Shown in pieces: positions 33,757 to 42,857 of a stretch of 64,000 bases of DNA. The number at the start of each line of letters is the position of its first letter. Within the stretch, counting starts at the first letter, position 1. Under the pieces are notes generated by a model. The model saw only the letters and a list, made by a program, of their open reading frames with translations, ran no database searches and had not been told where the DNA came from. Source of the DNA: Serratia nevei (GTDB lineage: Bacteria > Pseudomonadota > Gammaproteobacteria > Enterobacterales > Enterobacteriaceae); contig NZ_JAMYWQ010000013.1 of NCBI RefSeq assembly GCF_024160145.1, positions 53,128-117,127 of the forward strand. The letters run 5' to 3'. A program made the translations under genes and the position numbers.

Positions 33757-34524
33757 ATGGCGTGGCTTCAGGCGCAGGACAGTTTTAATCCGGACACGCT
33801 CGACAACGGCGTGCTCGGGATCGCCGCCGAACTGGCGCAGCACGACTCGGGCACGCATTGGCATGACAGGGGCCAGTTGCTGTTCTGTCAGCAAGGCAGC
33901 ATGCGAATCACGCTCAACCAAAGCATCTGCATGCTGCCGCCGGGCAGAGTGGCCTGGATCCCGCCGCAAGTGGCTCACCGCGTTCAGGTCAACGGCGTCG
34001 TCGGTTACCGTTCGCTTTATCTCGACGCCGATCGCTATGCCTGTCTGCCTGCGCAGCTTGCCGTACTGACAGCCTCGCCGCTGCTGCGCGAGGTGTTGGA
34101 GCGCATCGCGTTCGCCGCCTTCGACACCGACTGGCAGCATGGGCCTTACGCCAATATTTTGGCGGTCTGCCTGGACGAAATCGCCGCCGCGCCGCGCGAA
34201 CTGACGTTACTGCCGCTGCCCAGCGACCGGCGCCTGCGCCATCTGGCCAATCTGGACATGCTTCCGCCGCTGCACGAGCTATCGCGCTATAGCGGCGCTT
34301 CCGAGAAAACCATCAGCCGGATTTTCCGCCGTGAAACCGGTCTCGGTTATCAGCAGTGGCGTCAGCAATGGCGCCTGATCAAAGCGATAGAGATGCTGGC
34401 CGCTGGACTGAGCCAATCCGACGTCGCCGGTCGGCTGGCGTTTTCCAGCGACAGCGCCTTCGCCACTTTTTTCAAGAATATGGTGGGGTGCCCGCCGAGG
34501 GCGTATATGGCGAGAAGAAAGTAA
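33757..34524 (+). CDS. AraC-family transcriptional regulator
   Basis: A 255-residue regulator. The N-terminal half is a cupin-like sensing domain (GTHWHDRGQLLFCQQGSM, LPPGRVAWIPPQVAHRV), as in the short AraC regulators such as E. coli NimR. The C-terminal half (about 165-255) has two helix-turn-helix units: LHELSRYSGASEKTISRIFRR and SQSDVAGRLAFSSDSAFATFFK, with the closing PRAY of the family. It is divergent from the MFS exporter gene; by analogy with nimR-nimT it likely regulates that exporter and itself. The 100-bp shared gap is AT-rich but no operator is obvious. Confidence 0.87.
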   Translation: MAWLQAQDSFNPDTLDNGVLGIAAELAQHDSGTHWHDRGQLLFCQQGSMRITLNQSICMLPPGRVAWIPPQVAHRVQVNGVVGYRSLYLDADRYACLPAQLAVLTASPLLREVLERIAFAAFDTDWQHGPYANILAVCLDEIAAAPRELTLLPLPSDRRLRHLANLDMLPPLHELSRYSGASEKTISRIFRRETGLGYQQWRQQWRLIKAIEMLAAGLSQSDVAGRLAFSSDSAFATFFKNMVGCPPRAYMARRK

Positions 34525-34633
34525 GAGGCCGTCTAAAACGGCAACGCCGACAGAAAGCGTTGATGAAGAGGAGAAAAGCGACGGCGGGAACGGCGCCCCC
34601 GCGACAAGCGAGAAACGCCGTTCCGTTACGCCT

Positions 34634-36286
34634 CTATCGATAGACGATCTCGCCCTTAGGTTCGTAGGCTGCTGCATCCAGCGGCGAGTGTTTCTCGATG
34701 TACTGCTTCAGCACCTCGGCATCGATAAAGCCGGTGTTGACGTAGCTCGGCAGCCCGTCCAGCTTCGGATAGCCGTCGCCGCCCAACGCGTTGAAGTTTA
34801 GCGTCGCCATGCGGTAGGTTTTATCCGCCTGCAGCGGCTGGCCGTTGATCTTCACCTCGCTGACGCCCTTGCCGTCCGCCACCAGGCTGACGTTGGCGAA
34901 CTGCGCGTAGGCACCGGAATCCGGCTTCATGTTGGCCACCACCGCCAGGTACTGCTCAACCTCGCTGCCTTTCATATCGACATGCACCAGGGTATTGCCG
35001 AACGGCTGTACCTTGAGCACGTTTTTGTAGGTGATATCGCCGCTTTCAATGGAATCACGCACCCCACCGCCGCTCATCACCGCGAAATCGGCATCGGCGC
35101 GCTCCCTTTGCGCGGCCAACATCACCCGCGCCAGGTTGGTCTGCACGAAGCGTACCTTGCTGCGATCGCCTTCCAGCTTGCCGACAACGCTGCCGATCTT
35201 CACGCTCAGCTGCTCCTTGCCCTTCTCCTGGAACGGCGTCAGCAGCTTCATCATGGCCGGATCTTCCGCGATCTGCCGGGTGTAATACACGCGCTCGCTG
35301 GTGCCGTCCGCCTTCTCCACTTTCTTCTTCAGGTTCACCGGGATCAGCTGATAATGCACCAGCTTCAGCTCACCGTTGCGGAATTCGAAGTCGGCGCGGC
35401 CCACGTATTTGCCCCACTCATGCGCCTGCACAATCCAGGTGCCGTTCTGGCGATCCGGCGAGCACGGCGTGCCCGGCACATAGTCCACCTGCTTACGGTT
35501 GTCGCCGGCCATGCACACCGGATCCTGCGAGTGGCCGCCGACGATCATGTCGAGATACCCGGCAGGCAGGCTGCGCGCCATCTCCACGTCGCCCGGCGCG
35601 TTGGAGCCGTGTTCGCCGTTGTCATAGTGCCCCATGTGAGTAGCGGCGATGATCACGTCCGGCTTCTCGTCCTTGCGCAATTGCTCCACCACCCGCTTCG
35701 CCTCCGGCGCCGGCACGCGGAATTCAATGTCGGTAAAGTACTCCGGGTTACCCATTTTCGCGGTGTCGTCGGTCGTCAGACCGATCACTGCGATCTTGAT
35801 GCCCTGCTTGTCGAACAAGGCGTAAGGCTTGAACAACCGCTGGCCGGTACTTTTCTGATAGATGTTGGCAGACAGCAGCGGGAAGGTCGCCCATTTCTCC
35901 TGCTGGCGCAGTACGCTCAGCGGGTTATCGAATTCGTGGTTGCCGATCGCCATCGCGTCGTAGCCCACCAGGTTCATGCCGCGAAAGTCCGGCTCGGCGT
36001 CCTGCAGATCCGATTCCGGCACGCCGGTATTGATATCGCCGCCGGACAGCAGCAGCAGGCTGCCGCCCTGCGCCGCCACTTCCTGACGAATGCCGTCCAC
36101 CAGCGTTTTCTGCGCCCCCAGGCCGTATTCGCCATGATCGTTCTGCCAGAAGTGACCGTGATGATCGTTGGTGTGCAGAATGGTGATGGCGTAGGTCTTA
36201 TCCTTTTCCCAGGCACTGGCGGCCCCCGACAGCAACGTCAGGGAAACGGCCAACGCGCATGCGGTGGTTTTCAGCGAAAAACGCAT
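34634..36286 (-). CDS. ushA: UshA, periplasmic UDP-sugar hydrolase / 5'-nucleotidase
   Basis: A 550-residue enzyme, the same length as E. coli UshA. A Sec signal peptide covers residues 1-25 (cleavage after GAASA). The N-terminal metallophosphatase domain has the two-metal motifs HTNDHHGHF, GGDINTG, GNHEFDN, ATHMGHY and GGHSQD; the C-terminal domain (about 360-550) binds the nucleoside (GGGVRDSIESGDITY, FNALGGDGYP). It splits extracellular UDP-sugars and nucleotides to salvage nucleosides and phosphate. The convergent gap to the AraC gene (34525-34633) holds only a long-looped inverted repeat. It is divergent from fsr, as in E. coli. Confidence 0.97.
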   Translation of the reverse strand: MRFSLKTTACALAVSLTLLSGAASAWEKDKTYAITILHTNDHHGHFWQNDHGEYGLGAQKTLVDGIRQEVAAQGGSLLLLSGGDINTGVPESDLQDAEPDFRGMNLVGYDAMAIGNHEFDNPLSVLRQQEKWATFPLLSANIYQKSTGQRLFKPYALFDKQGIKIAVIGLTTDDTAKMGNPEYFTDIEFRVPAPEAKRVVEQLRKDEKPDVIIAATHMGHYDNGEHGSNAPGDVEMARSLPAGYLDMIVGGHSQDPVCMAGDNRKQVDYVPGTPCSPDRQNGTWIVQAHEWGKYVGRADFEFRNGELKLVHYQLIPVNLKKKVEKADGTSERVYYTRQIAEDPAMMKLLTPFQEKGKEQLSVKIGSVVGKLEGDRSKVRFVQTNLARVMLAAQRERADADFAVMSGGGVRDSIESGDITYKNVLKVQPFGNTLVHVDMKGSEVEQYLAVVANMKPDSGAYAQFANVSLVADGKGVSEVKINGQPLQADKTYRMATLNFNALGGDGYPKLDGLPSYVNTGFIDAEVLKQYIEKHSPLDAAAYEPKGEIVYR

Positions 36287-36464
36287 GGCGAATCTCCGTG
36301 TATTAAATGGCTTTTATGATGAGGGCGAAATTGTAGCGCGAATTAATGACAGCTGATTTCAAATTTTTGCGATGTGCGTCTGATTATTTCAGATATGGTA
36401 AAAATTGAGCGCCCTGCCTAAGATGTCATCTCTGTGCTCAACAACTTATCAGGCTAATAATAAT

Positions 36465-37685
36465 ATGACCGACAGTAGCCAAAGCGCGATGCCGCCCGCC
36501 AAGGGCAGTACGCTGAAGGGAACCGCCTTCTCCATCCTTGGCGCCATCAGCGTGTCTCACCTGCTCAACGATATGATCCAGTCGCTGATCCTGGCCATTT
36601 ACCCGCTCCTGCAAGCCGAGTTCCACCTCAGCTTCATGCAGATCGGCATGATTACCCTGACCTATCAGTTGACGGCCTCGCTGCTGCAGCCGCTGATTGG
36701 CTATTACACCGATAAACACCCGCAGCCTTACTCGCTGCCGATCGGCATGGGCTTTACCCTGTCCGGCCTGCTGCTGCTGTCGGTGGCGAGCACCTTCCCG
36801 CTGGTGCTGCTGGCGGCGGCGCTGGTGGGCACCGGCTCATCGGTCTTCCACCCCGAATCCTCGCGCGTGGCGCGCATGGCCTCCGGCGGCCGGCACGGCC
36901 TGGCGCAGTCGCTGTTCCAGGTCGGCGGCAACTTCGGCAGCTCGCTCGGCCCGCTGCTGGCGGCGCTGATCATCGCGCCTTACGGCAAGGGCAACGTCGC
37001 CTGGTTCTCGCTGGCGGCGCTGCTGGCGATCGTGGTGTTGCTGCAGGTCAGCAAGTGGTATCAACATCAGCAGCGGGCAACTAAAGGGCAGCCGAAAAAC
37101 CCGTTGCTGCTGAAACCGCTGCCAAAACGTACCGTGGCCTACTCGATCGGTATCCTGCTGGTGCTGATTTTCTCCAAATACTTCTATCTGGCCAGTATCA
37201 GCAGCTATTACACCTTTTATCTGATACATAAGTTCGGCGTTTCGGTGCAGAATGCCCAGATTCACCTGTTTGCCTTCCTGTTCGCTGTGGCAGCCGGAAC
37301 CATTATCGGCGGGCCTCTCGGCGACAAGATAGGGCGTAAATATGTCATTTGGGGCTCAATTCTCGGTTCAGCGCCGTTTACCCTTGTTTTACCCTATGCA
37401 TCTCTGTATTGGACCGGCATTTTGACGGTGATCATCGGGGTTATTCTCGCCTCGGCGTTCTCCGCTATCCTGGTCTATGCGCAGGAGCTAATCCCCGGTA
37501 AAGTCGGCATGGTTTCCGGCTTATTCTTCGGTTTTGCTTTCGGTATGGGTGGGTTAGGTGCGGCTGTTCTTGGTTATGTCGCCGATTTGACCAGTATTGA
37601 CTTGGTCTACCAAATCTGTGCTTTCCTACCGCTGATCGGCATTATCACTGCACTACTGCCCAATATGGAGCATAAAGCGCAATAA
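36465..37685 (+). CDS. fsr: Fsr, fosmidomycin-resistance MFS exporter
   Basis: A 406-residue MFS protein, the same length as E. coli Fsr, with about twelve membrane helices. Characteristic blocks are GAISVSHLLNDMIQSLILAIYP, the conserved FHPESSRVARMASGGRHG, and IGGPLGDKIGRKYVIWGS between the halves. In E. coli its overexpression gives fosmidomycin resistance; the natural substrate is unclear. A TTG-initiated frame opens at 36405, but ATG 36465 gives the E. coli length and was chosen, although its ribosome-binding site is weak. The shared ushA/fsr leader (36287-36464) is AT-rich with no operator I can name. The neighbours ushA and ybaL are as in E. coli. Confidence 0.95.
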   Translation: MTDSSQSAMPPAKGSTLKGTAFSILGAISVSHLLNDMIQSLILAIYPLLQAEFHLSFMQIGMITLTYQLTASLLQPLIGYYTDKHPQPYSLPIGMGFTLSGLLLLSVASTFPLVLLAAALVGTGSSVFHPESSRVARMASGGRHGLAQSLFQVGGNFGSSLGPLLAALIIAPYGKGNVAWFSLAALLAIVVLLQVSKWYQHQQRATKGQPKNPLLLKPLPKRTVAYSIGILLVLIFSKYFYLASISSYYTFYLIHKFGVSVQNAQIHLFAFLFAVAAGTIIGGPLGDKIGRKYVIWGSILGSAPFTLVLPYASLYWTGILTVIIGVILASAFSAILVYAQELIPGKVGMVSGLFFGFAFGMGGLGAAVLGYVADLTSIDLVYQICAFLPLIGIITALLPNMEHKAQ

Positions 37686-37697
37686 CCCCGCTGACTG

Positions 37698-37725
37698 CCC
37701 GGATGAAATTATTTATTCATCCGGG
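37698..37725 (+). terminator. hairpin after fsr
   Basis: CCCGGATGAA (37698-37707) and TTCATCCGGG (37716-37725) form a perfect 10-bp stem 12 bases after the fsr stop. No T-run follows on the plus strand, so it may stabilise the 3' end or act as a weak terminator. Confidence 0.5.
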
Positions 37726-37930
37726 TTATCCCACGGATAAACCAATGTTATTTGGTTTATCTGACACAAAATCTCCTCATTGCCGCGCCTTAAGTGAAAT
37801 CCTCTGCTTTTTTACAAAAAAGGCCAAATTAGCCAAGCAAGCCGCGAACAAATGCAATAAACTAAATGTATCTTTTCGTAACTTTGTTGCGTTTCTCCCG
37901 TGCCGCGATGCATAGCCAGAAGGAGTATGG

Positions 37931-39622
37931 ATGCATAATTCAACACCGCTCATCACCACCATCGTCGGAGGGTTAGTACTCGCCTTCCTCCTCGGTATGC
38001 TGGCGAACCGCCTGCGCATCTCCCCTCTGGTGGGGTATCTGGCCGCAGGGGTGCTCGCCGGCCCGTTCACCCCCGGTTTCGTCGCCGATACCTCACTGGC
38101 GCCGGAACTGGCGGAAATCGGCGTTATCCTGTTGATGTTCGGTGTTGGCCTGCACTTCTCTCTGAAAGACCTCCTCGCAGTAAAATCTATCGCCATTCCC
38201 GGCGCCGTGGCGCAGATAGCCGTCGCGACCCTGCTCGGCATGGGGCTGTCCAAGCTGCTCGGCTGGGATCTGATCTCCGGCCTGGTGTTCGGCCTCTGCC
38301 TCTCCACCGCCAGCACCGTGGTGCTGTTGCGCGCCCTGGAGGAACGGCAGCTGATCGACAGCCAGCGCGGGCAAATCGCCATCGGCTGGCTGATTGTCGA
38401 AGATTTGGCGATGGTGCTGACGCTGGTATTGCTGCCGGCCTTCGGCAACATGCTGGGCAACAACAACGCCAGCAGCGGCCAGCTGCTGATGGAGCTGGCG
38501 CTGACCATCGGTAAGGTCATCGCCTTCATCGCGCTGATGATCGTAGTCGGCCGCCGCCTGGTGCCGTGGATCCTGTCGAAAACCGCCAGCACCGGCTCGC
38601 GTGAGCTGTTCACCCTGGCGGTGTTGGCGCTGGCGCTCGGCATCGCCTACGGCGCGGTGAAGCTGTTCGACGTCTCCTTCGCGCTGGGCGCCTTCTTCGC
38701 CGGCATGGTGCTGAACGAGTCCGAACTGAGCCACCGCGCGGCGCACGATACCCTGCCGCTGCGCGACGCGTTTGCGGTGCTGTTCTTCGTTTCGGTCGGC
38801 ATGCTGTTCGATCCGATGATCGTGATTAACGAACCGCTGGCGGTGCTGGCGACGCTGGCGATCATCGTGTTCGGCAAATCCGCCGCCGCGTTCCTGCTGG
38901 TGAAAATGTTCGGCCACTCCAAGCGCACCGCGCTGACCATCTCCGCCAGCCTGGCACAGATCGGCGAGTTCGCCTTTATTCTGGCGGGCCTCGGCATCAC
39001 GCTGGGCATGATGTCGGAGCATGGCCGCAATCTGGTGCTGGCCGGCGCCATTCTGTCCATCATGCTCAACCCGCTGTTGTTCACCCTGCTTGAGCGCTAT
39101 CTGGCCAAAAACGAAACCATCGAAGAGCAAATCCTCGAAGAGGCGGTGGAAGAAGAGAAGCAAATCCCGGTGGAAATGTGCAACCACGCGCTGGTGGTCG
39201 GCTACGGCCGCGTCGGCAGCCTGCTGGGCGGCAAACTGGCCGAAGCGGGCATCCCGCTGGTAGTGATCGAGAACTCCCGCCCGCGGGTGGAAGCGCTGCG
39301 CGAGCAGGGTATCAAGACGGTGCTGGGCAACGCCGCCAATGCGGAAGTGATGGATCTGGCGCGGCTCGACTGCGCGCGCTGGCTGCTGCTGACCATTCCC
39401 AACGGCTATGAGGCCGGCGAAATCGTCGCTTCGGCTCGCGCCAAGCGGCCGAACATCGAGATCATCGCCCGCGCCCACTACGACGACGAAGTGGCCTACA
39501 TCACCGATCGCGGCGCCAACCAGGTGGTGATGGGCGAACGGGAGATCGCCAACAGCATGCTGAACATCCTGCAGCTGGACACCCTGAGCGAAGAAGAAAA
39601 AATGGGCGGCTGCCCGATCTGA
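37931..39622 (+). CDS. ybaL: YbaL, CPA2-family cation:proton antiporter with RCK domain
   Basis: A 563-residue monovalent cation:proton antiporter-2 protein (E. coli YbaL has 558). About twelve membrane helices occupy residues 1-385, including the GVGLHFSLKDLL and ASTVVLLRALE segments typical of the KefB/KefC group. A cytoplasmic TrkA-N/RCK domain follows (about 415-540) with the nucleotide-binding GYGRVGSLLGG. It probably exchanges K+ for H+ under ligand control; its E. coli counterpart is poorly characterised. AAGGAG lies before ATG 37931. Its terminator downstream has been split by a mobile element (see 39645-40364). Confidence 0.94.
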   Translation: MHNSTPLITTIVGGLVLAFLLGMLANRLRISPLVGYLAAGVLAGPFTPGFVADTSLAPELAEIGVILLMFGVGLHFSLKDLLAVKSIAIPGAVAQIAVATLLGMGLSKLLGWDLISGLVFGLCLSTASTVVLLRALEERQLIDSQRGQIAIGWLIVEDLAMVLTLVLLPAFGNMLGNNNASSGQLLMELALTIGKVIAFIALMIVVGRRLVPWILSKTASTGSRELFTLAVLALALGIAYGAVKLFDVSFALGAFFAGMVLNESELSHRAAHDTLPLRDAFAVLFFVSVGMLFDPMIVINEPLAVLATLAIIVFGKSAAAFLLVKMFGHSKRTALTISASLAQIGEFAFILAGLGITLGMMSEHGRNLVLAGAILSIMLNPLLFTLLERYLAKNETIEEQILEEAVEEEKQIPVEMCNHALVVGYGRVGSLLGGKLAEAGIPLVVIENSRPRVEALREQGIKTVLGNAANAEVMDLARLDCARWLLLTIPNGYEAGEIVASARAKRPNIEIIARAHYDDEVAYITDRGANQVVMGEREIANSMLNILQLDTLSEEEKMGGCPI

Positions 39623-39648
39623 GGCCCCCCGCGCGCACAAAAAAGGTC

Positions 39649-39659
39649 CGGCATTGCCG
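39649..39659. repeat. target-site duplication, left copy (CGGCATTGCCG)
   Basis: Eleven-base direct repeat directly beside the left terminal repeat of the 690-bp element; identical to 40350-40360. IS4 elements are known to duplicate 11-13 bp. Confidence 0.88.
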
Positions 39660-40349
39660 TAATGCTGATCAGTTAGCGTTTTTCTGCAGGCGTTCGTGAC
39701 ATTTTCGGTCGATAAAAGTGAGATGCCCCATGTGGCTCACGTACCTCGACCGAGCCAGGGGCCGAAGGCGCGGCCCCTGGCAACCCGCGCCTTTGCCCTA
39801 TCAGACGGTTGGCTTTGCCAACTCCCCTCTCTCCGCCATACCGCATTGAGGCCGGTTGCGACAGGCGTCCCTGCCTGTCTCACCTGAAACCGCCGTCCAT
39901 GGCGGTTTCGCCTAATGCGCTATGCCTGCGTTCGGCGTCTTCAAGGGCGCCCAACACCGCGCTCATCTCCAACTTCTCTACCAGAACCTCATAAGCGACA
40001 GATTTCCCGGTAGCAGCCAGCTCAGGTGTTGACCTTGGGCGCGCATCACCGGCTGCCGAGCAAGACGGCGTTGTCAGGGTCAACCGGCCAGGGAAGGCCG
40101 GTTGAGGCGAGACTAACAGGGACGTTTGTCGCAGCCGACCCGCCCGACAACGCAGACGCGGCGAGGGTATCCGCGTAGCGGACAGAGGGTGTTAAGCGAA
40201 GGCGCGGGTGGAGGGGCCGCGCCATCGGCCCCTCCAATTGCCGTTCATATTGGCCACAGAGAAATGCGGACATTTACGGCAATTCCCCTGCACAGAACGC
40301 CTAGAGGCTGGATAAAAAAATGCCACTCAGGCTTAAGTGAACGGCATTA
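39660..40349. mobile_element. 690-bp IS4-type non-autonomous element (MITE-like)
   Basis: Ends are imperfect inverted repeats: left TAATGCTGATCAGTTAGCG, right (reverse complement) TAATGCCGTTCACTTAAGC. Both resemble the IS4 terminus seen at 63879. The 11-bp flanking direct repeats mark transposition. No transposase can be read. The interior is partly palindromic: a GGGGCCG..GGCGCGGCCCC hairpin near 39758-39782 recurs inverted near 40207-40232, each next to an ACCCGCGCC tract. Small minus-strand frames (for example 40273-40046 and 40083-39880, in different frames with overlapping ends) may be remains of a carried gene, but I cannot assign them. Confidence 0.75.
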
Positions 40350-40360
40350 CGGCATTGCCG
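40350..40360. repeat. target-site duplication, right copy (CGGCATTGCCG)
   Basis: Exact copy of 39649-39659, immediately outside the right terminal repeat of the element. Confidence 0.88.
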
Positions 40361-40380
40361 GACCTTTTCTTTTCAGTGGG

Positions 40381-41685
40381 TTAACGCTCCCAGTAAGACT
40401 CTTCCAGGCTGTCTTCCCGCTCCGGCAGGCCGCGGGTGAGGCGCGGCGAATGCTGGTTCAACACCTGGTAGCTGACGCGGTTGGCGTATTTACACACCTG
40501 CGCCAGGGAGGAGTAAGTCAGGTAGCTGCGCACGTGCTTGCTGGAATTCGGCACATTGTGGCGGTGGTAGCCGTTGGCGGCGATATCGTGCAGCAGTGCC
40601 GACAACGCGCCGTCGCCGGCGCCGTTGGTGTTCATGATCCTCTCCGGGCCGCCCATATAAGGCGCGATGTGCGAATAAACGCGCAGCGGATTTTCACAGT
40701 GCTCGCGGCGCATGGCGCGGCTGAACTCGTAGCGGTTGAACTCGGCGATATGCCCCGGCAGCAGCGGGTGCTGGGTCTGGCGCTTGTTGGCTTCTTCGGT
40801 GTAGCCCGCCATATACAGGCCGCTAGGCCCGGCGGTGCACAGCACCAGATCCACCCAGTCCAGCGCCATGTCCGAGGCGGTCAACGGATCGCTCAGCCCG
40901 GTCAGCTCCAGCGCTTCATCTTCGTTCATCGCCAGAATCGTCACGTTTTCCTTCAGGAAGTCGCGCCACCACTGCGGGTTGTCGGCGATCACGTACTTGG
41001 TGCCCAGCGTCAACACCACCGGCACATCGTGCTTTTTGGCGTATTCGATCGCCTGCAGGGTGGCGGCCTTCATCGGCTCCCCTTCCTTGCAGCGCACCAG
41101 ATAAGAGCTCAGTACCAGCGCCGACGCGCCGGCGATCACCTCTTCAGGAATGCTTTCCGGGCGCAGCTGGTTCATTTGGCCCGGGTTGATGGCGAAGGTG
41201 CGCTCGCCGCTTTCGCCAATCAGCGTGAAGCAGCGGCCGATGGCGCCATCAACGCCCTGCAGATAGTTAAGATCGGTACGGCTGGAGGTATTGCACAGGT
41301 AACGGTAGGCATAGCTGCCGATTTTCACGTTGCTGCACATCACGCCGAGCAGCACCGAACGATCGTCCGCCAGCACCGAATAGTTGTGCATGGTATTACC
41401 GATGGTGCCGCCGGCAAACTGATGGGTAACCAGGTTGTTTTCATTCAGTTCCTGATACAGCGCCTCGGCGACGTCGTCTTCGATCACCAGAGAGTGGCCC
41501 AGGCTCAGGCCGTAGCGCTGGACAAAAGCGTCGTCCACCTTCGCCTCGATATCCACCAGCGTCTGATCGATGCCGACGATATACGAGGTGCTGATTTCAC
41601 TTTCGGGCTGGGCCTGCTGCAGAAGCGGATCGCGGGCGCTCACCGGGAAATAGTGTTTGGACTTGCGTTTACCAGGAAATTTCAT
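40381..41685 (-). CDS. gsk: Gsk, inosine-guanosine kinase
   Basis: A 434-residue PfkB-family kinase, the same length as E. coli Gsk. It phosphorylates inosine and guanosine with ATP for purine salvage. The PfkB signature with the catalytic Asp is MNTNGAGDGALSALL near residue 350; GGTIGNTMHNYSVLADD is the substrate-side Gly-rich motif. The start MKFPGKRKSKHYFP matches the family. Converges on ybaL across the interrupted terminator. It is about 90 bp downstream of hemH; in E. coli aes lies between these genes, and no aes is present here. Confidence 0.96.
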   Translation of the reverse strand: MKFPGKRKSKHYFPVSARDPLLQQAQPESEISTSYIVGIDQTLVDIEAKVDDAFVQRYGLSLGHSLVIEDDVAEALYQELNENNLVTHQFAGGTIGNTMHNYSVLADDRSVLLGVMCSNVKIGSYAYRYLCNTSSRTDLNYLQGVDGAIGRCFTLIGESGERTFAINPGQMNQLRPESIPEEVIAGASALVLSSYLVRCKEGEPMKAATLQAIEYAKKHDVPVVLTLGTKYVIADNPQWWRDFLKENVTILAMNEDEALELTGLSDPLTASDMALDWVDLVLCTAGPSGLYMAGYTEEANKRQTQHPLLPGHIAEFNRYEFSRAMRREHCENPLRVYSHIAPYMGGPERIMNTNGAGDGALSALLHDIAANGYHRHNVPNSSKHVRSYLTYSSLAQVCKYANRVSYQVLNQHSPRLTRGLPEREDSLEESYWER

Positions 41686-41775
41686 GTGATTGGCGGTGGT
41701 GACGGTTTAACAAGCGGAGAATGTTAACACATCCCCGCCCGATCACGATGCATCTAATATACAGATTATGGATGA

Positions 41776-42738
41776 TTACAGGCGCTGCGCCACCAGCTGC
41801 TGCATCATATCGATATGCGCCGGCTCGTCGTTCAACGCCGAGATATATTCAAACTTCTCGCCGCCGGCCTTGAGGAAGATCTCGCGGTTCTGTTCTTTGA
41901 TCTCTTCCAGCGTTTCCAGGCAGTCCGCCGAGAAACCGGGGCAAATCAGCTGAATGTGCTTCACGCCCTGCGCCGGCAGCCCCTTCAGTGTCTCATCGGT
42001 GTACGGCGTCAGCCACGGCTCGCGGCCGAAGCGCGATTGGTACGTCATCATCACTCTTTCCGGCGCCAGCGGCAGCGTGGCGCTCAGCGCCCGCAGGGTG
42101 TCCTCGCAGCGCTGCGGGTAGTCGTCGCCCAGGCGCGCATAGCGTTTGGGAATGCCGTGGAACGACAGCACCAGCCGATCCGGCTGGCCGTGCTCGGCGA
42201 ACGAGCGCGCCACGCTTTGCTGCAGCGCGGCGATGTAGGCCGGGTGTTCGGCGTAATCGCGGATGAAGGCCACCGACGGCAAACGGCGATAGCCTTTCAG
42301 CACCCGCGCCACGCCGTCCCACACCGCCGCGCTGGTGGAACAGGAATATTGCGGATAGAGCGGCAACACCACCAGGTTGGTCACGCCCTGCGCCAGCAGC
42401 TTGTCGATGGCTTCCGCCAGGCTCGGCGACCCGTAGCTCATGCCCAGCTCCACCGGCGTATTCGGCATGCGCGCCGCCAGCGCCCGCTGTTGGCGGCGGC
42501 TGTACACCAGCAGCGGCGAGCCCTCTTCCATCCACACCGACTGATACAGCTTCGCCACGCGCGGCGAACGAATAGGCAGGATCGCGCCGTTGAGGATTGG
42601 CCACCAGATCAGCGGCGCCGTGTCGACCACGCGATCGTCACTGAGGAATTCCTTCAGATAGCGTTTAACCGCCGACGAGGTCGGCGCATCTGGTGTGCCC
42701 AGGTTCACCAGCAATACGCCGTGTTTCTCTTGCTTCAT
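41776..42738 (-). CDS. hemH: HemH, ferrochelatase
   Basis: A 320-residue ferrochelatase, the same length as E. coli HemH, which inserts Fe(II) into protoporphyrin IX as the last step of heme synthesis at the inner-membrane face. Seen are [13 protein letters not shown] at the N-terminus, the iron-site histidine in [15 protein letters not shown], and the conserved glutamate region [15 protein letters not shown] longer frame opens at 42801, but ATG 42738 follows GAGGGG at seven bases and gives the family length. In E. coli hemH follows adk directly; here a glycerate module separates them. Confidence 0.96.
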   Translation of the reverse strand: MKQEKHGVLLVNLGTPDAPTSSAVKRYLKEFLSDDRVVDTAPLIWWPILNGAILPIRSPRVAKLYQSVWMEEGSPLLVYSRRQQRALAARMPNTPVELGMSYGSPSLAEAIDKLLAQGVTNLVVLPLYPQYSCSTSAAVWDGVARVLKGYRRLPSVAFIRDYAEHPAYIAALQQSVARSFAEHGQPDRLVLSFHGIPKRYARLGDDYPQRCEDTLRALSATLPLAPERVMMTYQSRFGREPWLTPYTDETLKGLPAQGVKHIQLICPGFSADCLETLEEIKEQNREIFLKAGGEKFEYISALNDEPAHIDMMQQLVAQRL

Positions 42739-42857
42739 CTCAGTTCCCCTCATTTCCTTTCCGGCCGGCATTCCGTTCTGGGTCGGGATGTCAGCAGCCA
42801 TTAATGCCGGCTATTGTAACGGAAAAGTCCTGCGTCGAAACCGATAACAGCAACAGG

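Larger units (their letters stand above)
39639..40368. terminator. bidirectional ybaL/gsk terminator, interrupted by an insertion
   Basis: Left remnant AAAAAAGGTCCGGCATTGCCG (39639-39659, shown here as A6 then GGTC plus the 11-bp repeat) and right remnant CGGCATTGCCGGACCTTTT (40350-40368). Removing the insert and one repeat copy restores GGTCCGGC-ATT-GCCGGACC flanked by A and T runs, a perfect two-way intrinsic terminator for these convergent genes. Each remnant alone can no longer form the full stem locally. Confidence 0.85.

Noticed and set aside
34525..34633. Inverted repeat GGAACGGCG...CGCCGTTCC as a terminator between the AraC gene and ushA
   Set aside because: Loop of about 20 bases and no T-run on either side; not convincing enough to list.
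39696..39994. Short plus-strand frames in the ybaL/gsk gap as genes
   Set aside because: They lie inside the mobile element, have no ribosome-binding sites, and their translation is not protein-like.
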